A DNA stretch of 23,993 nucleotides from positions 1 through 23,993 of the forward strand of contig PLTL01000074.1 of NCBI GenBank assembly GCA_003164475.1. The letters are read 5' to 3'. The DNA comes from Candidatus Dormiibacterota bacterium. Lineage in GTDB: Bacteria; Chloroflexota; Dormibacteria; UBA8260; Bog-877. The notes beneath the pieces are model-generated. The model worked only from the letters and a program-made list of their open reading frames with translations, was not told the DNA's origin and did no database searches. Below, piece after piece: positions 15,293 to 23,176 of this stretch; positions within the stretch are counted from its first letter, which is position 1; each line of letters starts with the position of its first letter. A program made the position numbers and the translations under genes.

Positions 15293-18200
15293 GTGGCCTC
15301 CACGCCGTCGCTCGAGGTGGTCCGTGTCCGCCCGGGCCCGACCGCGACGGCGTGGCTGGGGCGGCGGATCCGCGAGCTCCAGGAGGGAGACCCGCTGCGC
15401 CCGGTCACCGTGGTCGTGCCCGGCCACCACCTCGGGCTGCACCTGCGCCGCCGGCTGGCCGGTGAGGGATACGCCGGCGTACGCTTCTCGGTCCTGGCGC
15501 AGCTGGCCGAGGCCCTTGGCGCGGCCCGGCTGGCCGCCGAGGGGCGCTCTCCGCTCACAACGGTCACCCGCGCTGCCCTGATTCGACGCGCCCTGCGCAC
15601 CGCCGGGGAGGTGCTCTCGAGGAGCGCCGACCAGGCCGGCCTGGTCGATCTCGTCGCCGCGCTGGCCTTGGAGCTGCGCCGCCGCGGCGATCCCGGCGCC
15701 GACACGCGCCGGATCCTCGATTCCTCCACGACCACTGCCCGGGCCGCCCTCCACGCCATCGCTGAATACGAGCGCAGCCGCGCGGAGGCGGGCCTGTATG
15801 ACGAGGTCGACCTCCTCGAGGCCGCCGCGGCGGCGGTCGAGAGAGGCGATGGGGCCGGCGTGGCCGGCGACTTCGGTGTCGTTGTCGTCCACCTGCCAGC
15901 GCGCCTGGACGCTCCCGACGCCCTGCTCCTCCGCGCTCTGGCGCGGCATACCCCGGTTGTCGTCGCCCTGCCCGCGCTCGACGCCGGCGGCGAAGCCGAG
16001 GCGGCCGCCCGCCTGGGCGTCGACCTCGCGATCACCAGCGTCCCGAGCGCCACGCTCTCAACCACCGCCATCGCGGTCATCGCCGGCGATCCCATCGAGG
16101 AGGTGCGCGCCGCCGTTCGCGATGTCCTCGCCGCCATGGAGGGCGACCACGCGGTCCCACTTCACCGCGCCGCCATCGTCCACGCCGATGACGAGACGTA
16201 CGGGAGCGCCCTGCGCGACACCCTACGAGCGGCCGGGATCACCCCGGTGGCGCTCGGCGGTCGCCCGCTCGCTGACTCCGTGGCGGCCCGCGGGCTGCTC
16301 GGCCTGATCCGGCTGCGGGAGCAGGACTTCGCCCGCCCGGCGGTTCTCGCCTGGCTGTCCGGTCTCCCTCACCGCCGAGGCGTGTTGCGCAGCCAGGCGC
16401 GCTGGGACCAGCTCTCCCGGGATTCCGGCGTGGTCCGCGGTGCGGACCAGTGGCAGGCCCGTCTCACCGAGTTCGCCGAGTCTCGTGCACGGCGGCTGGG
16501 CCGGCTCGAGGCAGAGGCCGACGCCGCCACCGCAGAGGCCCGCCGCGCAGCCATTGAGCGCGATATCGACGACGCCCACCGGATCGCCGAGCAGGTGGCC
16601 GCGATAGACGTCGCGACCCGTCCCCCCGAGGAGCCGACCTGGGAGGCGCACGTGAGCTGGGCGCTCGCGCTCCGCGACCACTTCCTGACTGCCGACGACG
16701 CCTGGTCTCCGGAGGACCAGGAGGCGTCGCAGATGGTCGAGGAGGTGGTGCGCGGGCTCGCCGCCGCCCACGACATCGAGCCCACCGTGTCGATCGGGGT
16801 CTTCCTCCGAGCCCTCGAGGACGGGATGCGCACCCGCCGGCGCCCCGAAGGCAGGCTGGGCTCCGGGGTCGTGATCGGCCCCCACCGGCTGGTCCTCGGC
16901 ATGGACTTCGACAGCGTCCACGTCCTCGGTGCCATCGAGGCCGGCTTCCCCGGTACTGCGCCCATTGATCCTCTGCTCGCCGGCGACCCCCTCGAACGAC
17001 GGGCTCTTCAGGAGGCTCAATCACGCCGCGACTGGCTGGCCGCCCTCGCCGCCGGGGATGGGGGCGATGTGATCGTGAGCGCCCCGGCCGTCGATTCCGA
17101 GGGCCGGGCCGTCTACCCGTCGCCGTGGCTCCTCGAGCTGCTCGCCGACGGCGGCGTCCCCCCGCCCGCCACCGCCGTGCGCACCGGCACGGTGACCCAT
17201 CCACGACTGCGCCGGGTGGGGACCGCGAGCCCGGCGCTCGCCGGCGTGACTCCGCTGAACCTCGCGGAGCGGCGCGAGTGGGAGGCGGTCGTCGCCCACC
17301 GTGCGGGTGCGGACCTCGCGCTCACCGCGCTGGCTGGTCGTGAGGACCTGCCGCTGGGCCGCGCCCTCCACATGGTTCGTGCCCGTCGCTCCAGCCGCCT
17401 CACCGAGTTCGACGGCAACGTCTCCGGCGTCGCGGAGCTGCCCCTCGTCGCCCGCGGGCTGACCGGAACCGCGCAGTCCGCCAGTGGCGTGCAGACCTGG
17501 GCGATCTGCCCCTTCCACTTCCTGCTCGGGCGGGTCCTCGGCGTGGTCGGCACCGAGGACGTTGAGGAGGAGCGCTGGTGGCAGATCGACGCTGCCGAGC
17601 GCGGCACCCTGATCCACCGCATCCTGGAGCGCTTCTTCACCGAGGTCGCCTCCAGCGGCCACCCGGCGCCCGGGGTCGCGTACGGTGCCGCCGACGTCCA
17701 CCGCCTCGAGGCCATCGCCACCGAGGAGTTCGGCGTGGCGGCGGCTCGCGGCGTGCTTGGCCATCCCCTGGTGTGGGAAAACGCGCGCGCCACCATCCTG
17801 GCCGACCTCCGCACCCTGCTCCGGGAGGACGCCGAGCAGCGCGGTGCTGGAGGATGGCGGCCGGCCCACCTGGAGCAGGCCTTCGGCATGGCCCCGGACG
17901 GGACCTCGTGGCCTCAGGTCACGGTCACGCTCCCCGACGGACGCAGCATCGCCCTGCGCGGCTATATCGACCGGGTCGATCGCAATGACGAGGCGGTCCG
18001 GGTCATCGACTACAAGACGGGGCGGGATCCCGGGACGAAGGTGAGCATCATCAACCGGCTGGATGGCGGCCGCGCCGTCCAGCTTCCCCTCTACGCTCGC
18101 GCCCTTCGCGATCGCGAGCGGGCCGAGGGGCGTCCGGCCCCGGAGGTGACCGCCCTGTACTGGTACTGCACCAGCCGCGGGAAGTTTCACCAGCGGGAGG

Positions 18201-18457
18201 TCAGGGTCGACGACGAGGTCGAGGCGACCCTCACCGACGTGCTCGCCGGGATCGACGCCGGCGCGCGTGCCGGCTGCTTCCCCGCGGTGCCCGGGCCCTT
18301 CCAGGAGCACTTTGGGAGCTTCGAGAACTGCAGCTTCTGCGACTACAACACGCTCTGCGCCAGCGGCCGGGACTCCATCGAAGCGGCCAAGAGGGCCGAT
18401 CCGGCGGTCGCGCCGTACCGCGCCCTGCAGCCGGATGTGCCCGAGGACGAGGTGTGA
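15293..18457 (+). CDS. addB: AddB-like subunit: PD-(D/E)XK nuclease with Fe-S cysteines
   Basis: A 1054-residue protein starting at GTG. The N-terminal two-thirds has the fold pattern of an inactivated UvrD-like motor: where AddB of Bacillus has a Walker A, this reads VVVPGHHLGLHLRR, with no GxGKT, so ATP binding there is unlikely. The C-terminal part is a RecB-type nuclease: D893 in GYIDRVDR, D906-Y907-K908 in VIDYKTG, and the QLPLYARAL helix. Four cysteines, C739 (AICPFHFLLG) and C1013, C1016, C1022 (NCSFCDYNTLC), match the 4Fe-4S staple of AddB. Together with AddA it would resect double-strand breaks and load recombinase at Chi-like sites (family knowledge). Its stop overlaps the addA start by GTGA. 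Third codon positions are almost all G/C (29 of the first 30 codons). RexB is the alternative name for forms lacking Walker A. Confidence 0.88.
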   Translation: MASTPSLEVVRVRPGPTATAWLGRRIRELQEGDPLRPVTVVVPGHHLGLHLRRRLAGEGYAGVRFSVLAQLAEALGAARLAAEGRSPLTTVTRAALIRRALRTAGEVLSRSADQAGLVDLVAALALELRRRGDPGADTRRILDSSTTTARAALHAIAEYERSRAEAGLYDEVDLLEAAAAAVERGDGAGVAGDFGVVVVHLPARLDAPDALLLRALARHTPVVVALPALDAGGEAEAAARLGVDLAITSVPSATLSTTAIAVIAGDPIEEVRAAVRDVLAAMEGDHAVPLHRAAIVHADDETYGSALRDTLRAAGITPVALGGRPLADSVAARGLLGLIRLREQDFARPAVLAWLSGLPHRRGVLRSQARWDQLSRDSGVVRGADQWQARLTEFAESRARRLGRLEAEADAATAEARRAAIERDIDDAHRIAEQVAAIDVATRPPEEPTWEAHVSWALALRDHFLTADDAWSPEDQEASQMVEEVVRGLAAAHDIEPTVSIGVFLRALEDGMRTRRRPEGRLGSGVVIGPHRLVLGMDFDSVHVLGAIEAGFPGTAPIDPLLAGDPLERRALQEAQSRRDWLAALAAGDGGDVIVSAPAVDSEGRAVYPSPWLLELLADGGVPPPATAVRTGTVTHPRLRRVGTASPALAGVTPLNLAERREWEAVVAHRAGADLALTALAGREDLPLGRALHMVRARRSSRLTEFDGNVSGVAELPLVARGLTGTAQSASGVQTWAICPFHFLLGRVLGVVGTEDVEEERWWQIDAAERGTLIHRILERFFTEVASSGHPAPGVAYGAADVHRLEAIATEEFGVAAARGVLGHPLVWENARATILADLRTLLREDAEQRGAGGWRPAHLEQAFGMAPDGTSWPQVTVTLPDGRSIALRGYIDRVDRNDEAVRVIDYKTGRDPGTKVSIINRLDGGRAVQLPLYARALRDRERAEGRPAPEVTALYWYCTSRGKFHQREVRVDDEVEATLTDVLAGIDAGARAGCFPAVPGPFQEHFGSFENCSFCDYNTLCASGRDSIEAAKRADPAVAPYRALQPDVPEDEV

Positions 18458-21400
18458 GCGGTCCACCAGTCGCCGACCAGGCCGAGCGCGACCGCCTGGT
18501 GTCCGAGCTGGAGCGGACGTTTTTCGTCGAGGCCGGCGCCGGCACCGGGAAGACCGCCGCCGTGGTCTCGGGGATCGTCGCCCGGGTCGCCGCCGGACGG
18601 CTTGTCATGGAGCGGCTGGTGGCGATCACCTTCACCATCGCCGCGGCCGGCGAGCTGCGGGTCCGCATCCGCGAGGCCCTGGAGGCAGCTGCCGGCAGCG
18701 CAGCGACCGATGAGGAGCGGCTCCGTCTCGGGCAGGGGGCGTCGGAGGTGGACCGTGCCCGCATCGAGACCATCCACGCCTTCTGCTCCGCCCTCCTGCG
18801 GATGCATCCGCTCGAGGCGGGCTTGCCTCCCGACTTCGAGGCCCTTGCCGACCTCGCCGGCGATCTCGACGTCAGCGAGCGATTCCGCCGCTGGTTCGAC
18901 TCGCTGACGCCCGGCGAGCCGGGGGCCGAGGCGGTGCGGAGGGGATTGCTGCTCGGACTGAACCCCGACGGGCTGCTCAAGCTCTTCATCGCTCTCAACG
19001 AGAACTGGGACCTCGTCGAGGTGGCGGACTGGCCGGTGGGGGCGATCTCGGCGGTGAACCAGGCGCAGCTCCTCGGTGAGGACGTCCAGCAGTGCGTCGA
19101 GCTCCTGCCGCACTGCCACACGCCGGACGAGCTGTATCAGCGCGTGGATGCACTGCGGCTGGTGGCCACCAGGCTTGGGGAGGCAGTGGACGAGGACGCA
19201 GCACTGGTCGCGCTGATCGCGCTCGAGCAGGCACCGGCGCTGGGCCGTTCGGGCAACCAGCGCAACTGGGATGCCGTCGACGGCGTCAACGCCTGCCGGA
19301 CGATCAAGGACACCTTCCATGCCGCCGTCGAAGAGGCGAAGGCCGTCCTCGGGGCGGTACGGACCGCCGCCATCGGCGGGATTGCGAAGGAGCTGCGCCA
19401 CCTGGTCCTCGCCTACGCCGAGGAGCGGCGCCAGCGTGGGCTGGTCACCTACCAGGACCTCCTGGTCCGGGCCCGCAACCTCCTGCGCGACCACCCGGAC
19501 GTCCGCGCCGCGCTGCGGGCTCGCTGGGACTTCGTCGCCGTCGACGAGTTCCAGGACACTGATCCCCTCCAGGCGGAGCTGGCCCTCCGCCTCTGCGCGG
19601 TCGCGGACGAGACGGACGGCGGGTGGCGCGAGGTGCCGCCGGAGCCGGGCCGGCTCTGTGTGGTCGGGGACCCCAAGCAGTCGATCTACCGCTTCCGTCG
19701 CGCGGACATCGCCGTGTACGCCGCCGTCGAGCGCAACCTGGTCGGGGCTGACCCGCGGGCGCGGGTTCGGCTCTCGGTCAACTTCCGATCCGGGCGGCGG
19801 GTCATCGACGCGGTGAACGCCGTCTTCGGGGGTGGGGACGGGCTGATGAGCGCGGACCCCGCCTCGCCGGACGCCCAGGCGGAGTATGTGGATCTGGTGG
19901 CGCACGCGCCGGAGATCGAGGGAAGCGTTCGCGTCTTCGGTGGGCCGGTCGACGGGCGGGCCGCCGTCATGTGGCTCCGCGAGGCCCAGGCCAGTGCGGC
20001 CGTCATCCAGCGCATCCTCGCCGAGGGCTGGACGGTGGGGGAGGGGACGGATCGCGGACCGCATGCCTGCACGGCGGACGACATCTGCATCCTCATGCCC
20101 AGCCGGACCAATCTGCGCAACTTCGAGCGCGAGCTGGAGGCGGCGGGGATCCAGTACCGGCTGGAGAGCGGCTCGCTGATCATCGCCACCCAGGAGGTGC
20201 GCGACCTGCTCAACATCCTGAGCTCGGTCGACGACCCCACCGACCAGGTGGCGCTGGTCGCCGCGCTGCGGAGCCCGGCGTACGGCTGCAGCGACAGCGA
20301 CCTGGTGCGCTGGAGGGCGTCCGGCGGGCGCTGGTCCTATGAGCGGCCGGGTTCTGGCGACGAGCCGCGGGTGGCCGCCGCGATGTCCGACCTCCGCGAC
20401 ATCCACGAGCTGCGGCACACCTGGTCGGTCCCTGCATTGATTGACGAAGTGCTCGCGCGCCGGCTGCTTCGGGCGTCGGCCTTCGATGACTGGCGACCGC
20501 GCGAGGCCCACCGCCGCTACCGCTTCGTCGCCGACCAGGCGCGAGAGCTCGCCCGCAGCGGGCGGAGCACGCTCCACGACACCGTCGATCACCTGGAGCG
20601 GCTCGCGAAGAACCTGACGTACGACTCCGTCGCCACCGAGGAATCTACGGATGAGCACTCCATCCGGGTGATGACGATCCACGCGGCGAAGGGCCTCGAA
20701 TTCCCCATCGTCATCGTCACCGGACTGGGGCGCAAGCCGCTGGCGCGGCCACCCGTGATCGTCCCTGACCACATCTCCGGGAGCGTCGAGCTTCGCCTCG
20801 GGGACTTCACCACCGCCGGCTGGGAGGCGGTGGACGCTCGGGAGAAGTCGATGGAGGCTGCGGAGCGGGTGCGCCTCCTTTATGTGGCGCTCACCCGCGC
20901 CCGGGACCACCTGGTGGTCGGGCTCTTCCGCGCGACCACCAGGGGTGACGAGACGGACGCCGGGCGGCTCGACCCGCGGCTGCGCGCCTGCGACGGGGTC
21001 GATGCACTGGAGGAGGAGTGGGAGGCGGCCGCCCCGGGCAGAGGGGCGGGTGAGGTCGACTCCACGACCGCGGAGGAGCATCTCGGCGCGGAGGAGGCGT
21101 GGGTGGCTCGCCGCGCCGGGCTGCTCTCCCAGCTCGGCGTCCTGCGGACGCAGACCGCCACGGGTCTGGCCCACACCGACGACGAGGCCGGCCTCTCGGA
21201 CGAGGCAGGCGAGGACATCGCCGCCAGCCGGCGCGGTCGCGCCGCCACGTCGCGGGGGCGCGCCGTCCACGCCGTGCTCCAGGTGATCGACCTGGCGACC
21301 GGGGCCGGCCTCGACGATCTCGCCCGGGCCCAGGCCGACGCCGAGGGGATCCCGGAGCAGGCGCCGGAGGTGGCGACCCTGGTCAGGGCGGCGTGCGACA

Positions 21401-21768
21401 GCGAGCCGGTGCGGCGAGCCGCCGCCCTGCGACACTGGCGCGAGGTACCAGTGGGCGCCCGCGTCGAGGGCGTGGTCCTCGAGGGGTTCGTCGACCTCCT
21501 CTATGAGCTCCCCGACGGGCGGCTGGTGATCGTGGACTACAAGACCGATGCGGTTCATGGCGCCGAGGTCGACAGGCGGATGGAGCGGTACCGGCTTCAG
21601 GGCGGCGTCTATGCGCTACTGGTGGCCGAAGTGACCGGCTGGGAAGTAGCCCGCGTCGAGTTCGTCTTCGCGGCGGCGGGAGAGGTGCGGGCGGTCACCG
21701 ACGTCGGGCCGGTGGTCGGTGAGGTGCGTGCGCTCCTGGGGTCGCCCCGTGCCATCCCGACGGAATAG
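18454..21768 (+). CDS. addA: AddA-like UvrD/Rep helicase with C-terminal RecB nuclease domain
   Basis: A 1104-residue protein starting at GTG inside the addB stop. It is a complete superfamily 1A helicase: Walker A EAGAGTGKT with K33, motif Ia AITFTIAAAGELRVRI, IHAFC, Walker B VDEFQDTDP with D364/E365, motif III GDPKQSIYRFR, motif IV SVNFRSGRRV, motif V MTIHAAKGLEFPIV, and motif VI LLYVALTRARDHL. The C-terminal nuclease has RGRAVHAVLQ, D1014 in GFVDLLYE, D1028-Y1029-K1030 in VIVDYKTD, and the RLQGGVYALLV helix, all needed for catalysis. It forms the motor and one nuclease of an AddAB heterodimer for recombinational repair, which also degrades phage DNA. It is a rather compact AddA. The antisense strand is open for over 3 kb, which is a GC artefact. 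Confidence 0.92.
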   Translation: MSGPPVADQAERDRLVSELERTFFVEAGAGTGKTAAVVSGIVARVAAGRLVMERLVAITFTIAAAGELRVRIREALEAAAGSAATDEERLRLGQGASEVDRARIETIHAFCSALLRMHPLEAGLPPDFEALADLAGDLDVSERFRRWFDSLTPGEPGAEAVRRGLLLGLNPDGLLKLFIALNENWDLVEVADWPVGAISAVNQAQLLGEDVQQCVELLPHCHTPDELYQRVDALRLVATRLGEAVDEDAALVALIALEQAPALGRSGNQRNWDAVDGVNACRTIKDTFHAAVEEAKAVLGAVRTAAIGGIAKELRHLVLAYAEERRQRGLVTYQDLLVRARNLLRDHPDVRAALRARWDFVAVDEFQDTDPLQAELALRLCAVADETDGGWREVPPEPGRLCVVGDPKQSIYRFRRADIAVYAAVERNLVGADPRARVRLSVNFRSGRRVIDAVNAVFGGGDGLMSADPASPDAQAEYVDLVAHAPEIEGSVRVFGGPVDGRAAVMWLREAQASAAVIQRILAEGWTVGEGTDRGPHACTADDICILMPSRTNLRNFERELEAAGIQYRLESGSLIIATQEVRDLLNILSSVDDPTDQVALVAALRSPAYGCSDSDLVRWRASGGRWSYERPGSGDEPRVAAAMSDLRDIHELRHTWSVPALIDEVLARRLLRASAFDDWRPREAHRRYRFVADQARELARSGRSTLHDTVDHLERLAKNLTYDSVATEESTDEHSIRVMTIHAAKGLEFPIVIVTGLGRKPLARPPVIVPDHISGSVELRLGDFTTAGWEAVDAREKSMEAAERVRLLYVALTRARDHLVVGLFRATTRGDETDAGRLDPRLRACDGVDALEEEWEAAAPGRGAGEVDSTTAEEHLGAEEAWVARRAGLLSQLGVLRTQTATGLAHTDDEAGLSDEAGEDIAASRRGRAATSRGRAVHAVLQVIDLATGAGLDDLARAQADAEGIPEQAPEVATLVRAACDSEPVRRAAALRHWREVPVGARVEGVVLEGFVDLLYELPDGRLVIVDYKTDAVHGAEVDRRMERYRLQGGVYALLVAEVTGWEVARVEFVFAAAGEVRAVTDVGPVVGEVRALLGSPRAIPTE

Positions 21769-21776
21769 GCGGGACT

Positions 21777-21794
21777 GGTGGGAGTAGGCCCACC
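21777..21794 (+). terminator. Possible hairpin after addA
   Basis: GGTGGG (21777-21782) and CCCACC (21789-21794) form a perfect 6-bp stem with a 6-nt loop, beginning 9 nt after the addA stop and lying between convergent genes. There is no following T-run, so it is at best a weak or Rho-assisted terminator. Confidence 0.35.
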
Positions 21795-21879
21795 GCGGAG
21801 ACGAGAAGAGCATGAGTCGCGCCTACGACAGGAGCGTGTCGTTCGGGGTGCGGCGCCGTCCGTTGACGGTTGGTCGGCA

Positions 21880-22689
21880 TCAGCGCACTGCCGGACTTTG
21901 CAGAATCGCATCTGGGAGGCTCAGCGACGCGCGCACCACGTACAACTCGATCAGGTCGGGATGAGAGACCACGGACCACGCAGCACGAGCGTCGCGTGCG
22001 GCCTCTGCCAGGGCCCGGCGGACGAGTGCCGACGAATGCGGGTCCTGCAGAGGGGCTGGAGTCGCGGATGACACCTTGGGCGGGATCATCAGGTACGCGG
22101 CGAGGAGTGTTGGCCCATCGAGGAGTGCCCACCCGCCCTGTTCTGCCGCCGTCTCGTCGCCGGGGCGCTCCCGGCAAGCCTCCCACAGAGCGGTACGTGC
22201 GAGGGAACGCAGGCCGGTCCAATCGCTCGCCGCCAGCTGGAGGAGGGCCAAGACGGTCGGGGGGAGCCGGTCGCCGAACCGTAGCGGGCCCTCGTCCCAC
22301 CACCTCGGCTCGAGCGGTGCGACCGGGATGATGGCGTTCTCACCCTCGGGGATCGGCGAGTGCGTCGCCACCACGCGGTCGGCCATCCCGCCGAGCAGCC
22401 GCTGACCGAAGGCCGCGGCGCCCGCACTTCCCTGGGCGTCGTTCATGATGACGGCCTCCGGGGTGGGAGGCTGGAGCTCGCGCACGATCAGCGGTTGGAC
22501 GTCTCGGAGCCGGAGCGGATCCACACCACGGACCTGCATGGGGATGACGGTCAGCCCGTAGCCGTCACGCCTCGGGGAACCCGCGGTGAGGGCGCCGAGG
22601 AGGCGAGGGGAGAGGAGGCGGGCAGGGTGCGGCAATGTGAGGGGGTCCTCGTGCGGTCTCCGGTGCGGTGCTTGCCCTGCACCGTGCAT
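21880..22689 (-). CDS. Unrecognised protein, start uncertain
   Basis: The frame is 331 codons long (to 22875), but its first 60 codons are Arg-rich and look non-coding, so I place the start at the ATG of 22689 (269 aa). The ATG at 22539 (219 aa, MQVRGVDPLRL) and a TTG between them are also possible. No Shine-Dalgarno settles it. From about 22575 down the sequence has clear protein character: VQPLIVRELQPPTPEAVIMND, GQRLLGGMADRVVATHSP, ENAIIPVAPLEPRWWDEG, PPTVLALLQLAASDW, ALVRRALAEAARDARAAW. I recognise no domain, signal peptide or membrane segment. It is mixed alpha/beta in character and probably cytoplasmic. It is convergent with addA and divergent from the gene at 22865. Confidence 0.6.
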   Translation of the reverse strand: MHGAGQAPHRRPHEDPLTLPHPARLLSPRLLGALTAGSPRRDGYGLTVIPMQVRGVDPLRLRDVQPLIVRELQPPTPEAVIMNDAQGSAGAAAFGQRLLGGMADRVVATHSPIPEGENAIIPVAPLEPRWWDEGPLRFGDRLPPTVLALLQLAASDWTGLRSLARTALWEACRERPGDETAAEQGGWALLDGPTLLAAYLMIPPKVSSATPAPLQDPHSSALVRRALAEAARDARAAWSVVSHPDLIELYVVRASLSLPDAILQSPAVR

Positions 22690-22824
22690 CCGGGCGGCGA
22701 CAGCTGTCCGTCGCCAGGACCTGGTTCGTGCCCCTCTCGACCGGCGATCAGCGCGCCGCCTCCGTGGTGCGGATCGGGTGCAGCGGGCCCGATCGTCACG
22801 AGCGCGGTTTTCTTGAGAAGTCGG

Positions 22825-22842
22825 ACGACACTCAGTTGTCGT
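22825..22842. promoter_or_regulatory. ACGACA-N6-TGTCGT dyad upstream of the small gene at 22865
   Basis: ACGACA (22825-22830) and TGTCGT (22837-22842) are perfect inverted repeats with a 6-nt spacer, 22 nt before the ATG at 22865 and in the space between divergent genes. Its core and spacing equal those of the dyad at 14296-14319. Its position would let a bound repressor block the downstream gene and argues against the alternative GTG start at 22841, which falls inside it. Confidence 0.45.
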
Positions 22843-22864
22843 GGCGACGGTCCACGCTGCGCCC

Positions 22865-23176
22865 ATGGCTCTCACCAGCGACGATGCTCGCGCCTATATC
22901 GCCAGGGTTCGCTGGCAGTTCGCCAAGACGATGCCCCAGTGGCCCCATGAGTACACGGTGCGGGAGTGGAGGCCCGATCTCGAGCCGGACTTCCTCGGGT
23001 TCGCGGCACTGATCCGCGGCGAAGGCGCGGTCAAGCCATGGCCTCGGGACGCGGCCCATCCGCGCTATCACCACACCTACCTCGAGCTCGACGGCTGGGA
23101 GTACTGGACGATGGGAGCGCCGCTGCCCGCGACTACGGTGATCAACCGCGCGCGGATCGATCAGTCGTCGGCGTAG
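22865..23176 (+). CDS. Small uncharacterised protein (103 aa)
   Basis: The ATG at 22865 (MALTSDDARAYIARVRWQF) is preferred over the in-frame GTG at 22841, which would add eight residues and overlap the dyad. The protein is rich in aromatic residues and tryptophan, with conserved-looking stretches MPQWPHEYTVREW, FLGFAALIRGEG, RYHHTYLELDGWEYWTMG and TTVINRARI. The histidines and acidic residues around YHHTYLELDGWEYW could form a metal or active site, but I know no family function. There is no signal peptide or membrane segment. Its last 16 nt overlap the convergent WYL regulator gene. Confidence 0.75.
   Translation: MALTSDDARAYIARVRWQFAKTMPQWPHEYTVREWRPDLEPDFLGFAALIRGEGAVKPWPRDAAHPRYHHTYLELDGWEYWTMGAPLPATTVINRARIDQSSA

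Noticed and set aside
18343..21558. A 1071-codon open frame antisense to addA and the end of addB
   Set aside because: The sense strand encodes all helicase and nuclease motifs in order. The antisense translation is Arg/Asp/Gly/Pro-rich with no domain, a known effect of G/C-rich third positions.
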